Origin: Pseudomonadota bacterium
GTDB lineage: Bacteria > Pseudomonadota > Alphaproteobacteria > Rhizobiales > Xanthobacteraceae
Length of the DNA: 13,584 nucleotides
Reading direction: 5' to 3'
Assembly: GCA_023442085.1 (NCBI GenBank)
Contig: JAEZMT010000239.1
Coordinates: 1-13,584, forward strand
Shown: positions 12,545-13,584 of the stretch, piece by piece
Numbering within the stretch: the stretch's first letter is position 1
Layout of the letters: each line of letters begins with the position of its first letter
Notes under the pieces: model-generated
The model's database searches: none
What the model saw: only the letters and a program-made list of their open reading frames with translations
What the model was told of the DNA's origin: nothing
Position numbers and translations under genes: made by a program

Positions 12545-13584
12545 TCAGATGTAGTTCAGGATGCTCAGCTGCATCACCTTGGCGGTGGTCGCGTAGGACA
12601 TCTGCAGCTGGGTCGTCAGGGTGTCGAGGCGGGTCTTCGCCTCGGCGGGGTCGACCCCTTCGAGGACGTTGATCCTCTGGTCGACGAGATCGGACACCCG
12701 GGCGAGGGCCTCGTCCGCCGCATCGACGCGGGTCTGGGACACGCCAAGCTGCGCCGAGAGCGAAACCACGCCGCTGACGGCCGAGCCGGCGACGGTCGCG
12801 GCCTTGTCCAGCATCACCTTGCGGGTGGCCTCGGAGAGGTTGGCCGTGCCCAGCTCCGACACCATGGTGAATGCCATGGCAAGGTTGCGCATGGCTGACG
12901 TGTTGGCGGTGGTGGTGACGGGCACGCGCGCAGTGTCGGAGATCTGGCTCGTCAACGCCTCGTCCGACGCGCTGGACCAGCTGGCGCCCCACGCGGGATC
13001 GGCGAACAGGTCCTTGAACGCGCCGTCGAGGAAAGTGCCCATGTCGGCGGCCGAGATGTCCGCCACCTTCGGGTCCGCCTGCGGGTTCAGGGGATCAAGC
13101 CCGAAGGCGCCGGCGAAGGCGGCATCGACCGCCGCCTTCGGGCCTGTGGCATAGTCCGCCATGGGCTTTACGGCGCTGTTGATGCCGGCGAACAGATAGC
13201 GCTGCCCGTCCGTGGCGTTGAGATGCGCCGTGAAGGCATCGAGGGCCGACTTCGCCTGATCCTCGAGGATGGCGCCGGAGGAATTGCCCGCCTGCCCGGC
13301 GAGAATGTCCTTCAGGAACCGGTTGGCATCGTCCGAGATCTGGGAGAGCGCCACCTGGCTGTGGCCGAGGACGCTCGCGGCCAGCGCATTGCCCTGCGTC
13401 TGCGACAGGATCGCGCCGCGCGCCAGATGCAGCGCGACGCTCTCCCCTGTCGCGACGCCCAGCGTGAGGCCCACGTCCGCCTGCCGGCCGGTGGCGTTCT
13501 GGGTGGTCGCCTTCGAGATGTCCGATTGCAGCTTCGGCAGCGCCGCGCGGGACGGGGAGGTCCAGGCGAGGGTGGAGATGTAGG
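12545..13584 (-). CDS. flgL: Flagellar hook-filament junction protein FlgL, 5' end cut by window edge
   Basis: FlgL (HAP3) joins the hook to the filament and is exported through the gate encoded downstream. The frame is open to the window end, so the true start lies beyond 13584. Visible coding begins YISTLAWTSPSRAALPKLQS, the flagellin-like N-terminal helix; probably only a few residues are missing. A GTG at 13474 is internal and not a start. The 345 visible residues hold the N-terminal coiled-coil (to about 100, with QSDISKATTQNATGRQADVG), GQRYLFAGIN in the hairpin region, a variable middle, and the C-terminal helix ending TTAKVMQLSILNYI, which closely follows the family ending (LSLFNYL in enterics). 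It precedes flaF by 14 nt. FlgK and FlgE would be expected further upstream. Confidence 0.94.
   Translation of the reverse strand, partial: YISTLAWTSPSRAALPKLQSDISKATTQNATGRQADVGLTLGVATGESVALHLARGAILSQTQGNALAASVLGHSQVALSQISDDANRFLKDILAGQAGNSSGAILEDQAKSALDAFTAHLNATDGQRYLFAGINSAVKPMADYATGPKAAVDAAFAGAFGLDPLNPQADPKVADISAADMGTFLDGAFKDLFADPAWGASWSSASDEALTSQISDTARVPVTTTANTSAMRNLAMAFTMVSELGTANLSEATRKVMLDKAATVAGSAVSGVVSLSAQLGVSQTRVDAADEALARVSDLVDQRINVLEGVDPAEAKTRLDTLTTQLQMSYATTAKVMQLSILNYI

Noticed and set aside
12545..13474. Short flgL starting at GTG 13474
   Set aside because: The conserved FlgL N-terminal helix continues in frame upstream to the window end, so the GTG is internal and the gene is simply cut.
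1..13584. CRISPR arrays, tRNA/rRNA genes, insertion sequences, attachment sites, origins
   Set aside because: No regularly spaced repeats, no cloverleaf or rRNA motifs, no transposase or terminal inverted repeats were seen; the gene-dense conserved layout leaves no room for an island.

Overview
The window is GC-rich DNA from a motile alphaproteobacterium of the Rhizobiales/Hyphomicrobiales type. The diagnostic genes are flaF, flbT and an ftcR-type regulator, together with a short FlgD and a FlgJ-like protein without a muramidase domain. The cheA-cheW-cheY-cheB-cheR order, with a CheA that ends in a receiver, is what I recall for Azorhizobium caulinodans. A Xanthobacteraceae member is therefore plausible, but the species cannot be fixed from this window.

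Every supported gene lies on the minus strand, so transcription runs from high to low coordinates. Region 1 (13584-8142) is the flagellar block flgL (5' end cut by the window) - flaF - flbT - flgD - fliQ - flhA - fliR. It holds the hook-filament junction, flagellin regulators, hook cap and export gate. Region 2 (8139-6154) holds four small accessory genes: a coiled-coil FliJ-like protein, a rod-binding (FlgJ N-domain) protein, a FlgN-like chaperone and a membrane-anchored protein with FliL-like layout. A possible 26-codon ORF (6151-6071) bridges to region 3. Region 3 (6078-532) is a complete chemotaxis operon cheA-cheW-cheY-cheB-cheR. Region 4 (531-252) is the only long non-coding stretch; it has two strong hairpins just after cheR and presumably the promoter of the next gene. 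Region 5 (251-1) is the first 83 codons of an ftcR/rem-type atypical response regulator that runs off the window.

Most junctions are tight (ATGA, TTGA or TGATG overlaps, or 0-2 nt gaps). The clear breaks are 81 nt at flbT/flgD, 50 nt at fliJ-like/flgJ-like, 75 nt at fliL-like/cheA and 280 nt at cheR/ftcR. The layout suggests flagellar assembly and the chemotaxis signalling core are transcribed as one or a few linked units: CheA/CheW signal from receptors, CheY and the CheA receiver carry or drain phosphate, CheR/CheB adapt the receptors, and the export and accessory proteins build the organelle being steered. I found no wholly novel system, mobile element, RNA gene or CRISPR. The points worth following are the small accessory genes, the micro-ORF before cheA, the CheA architecture and the regulator at the left edge.
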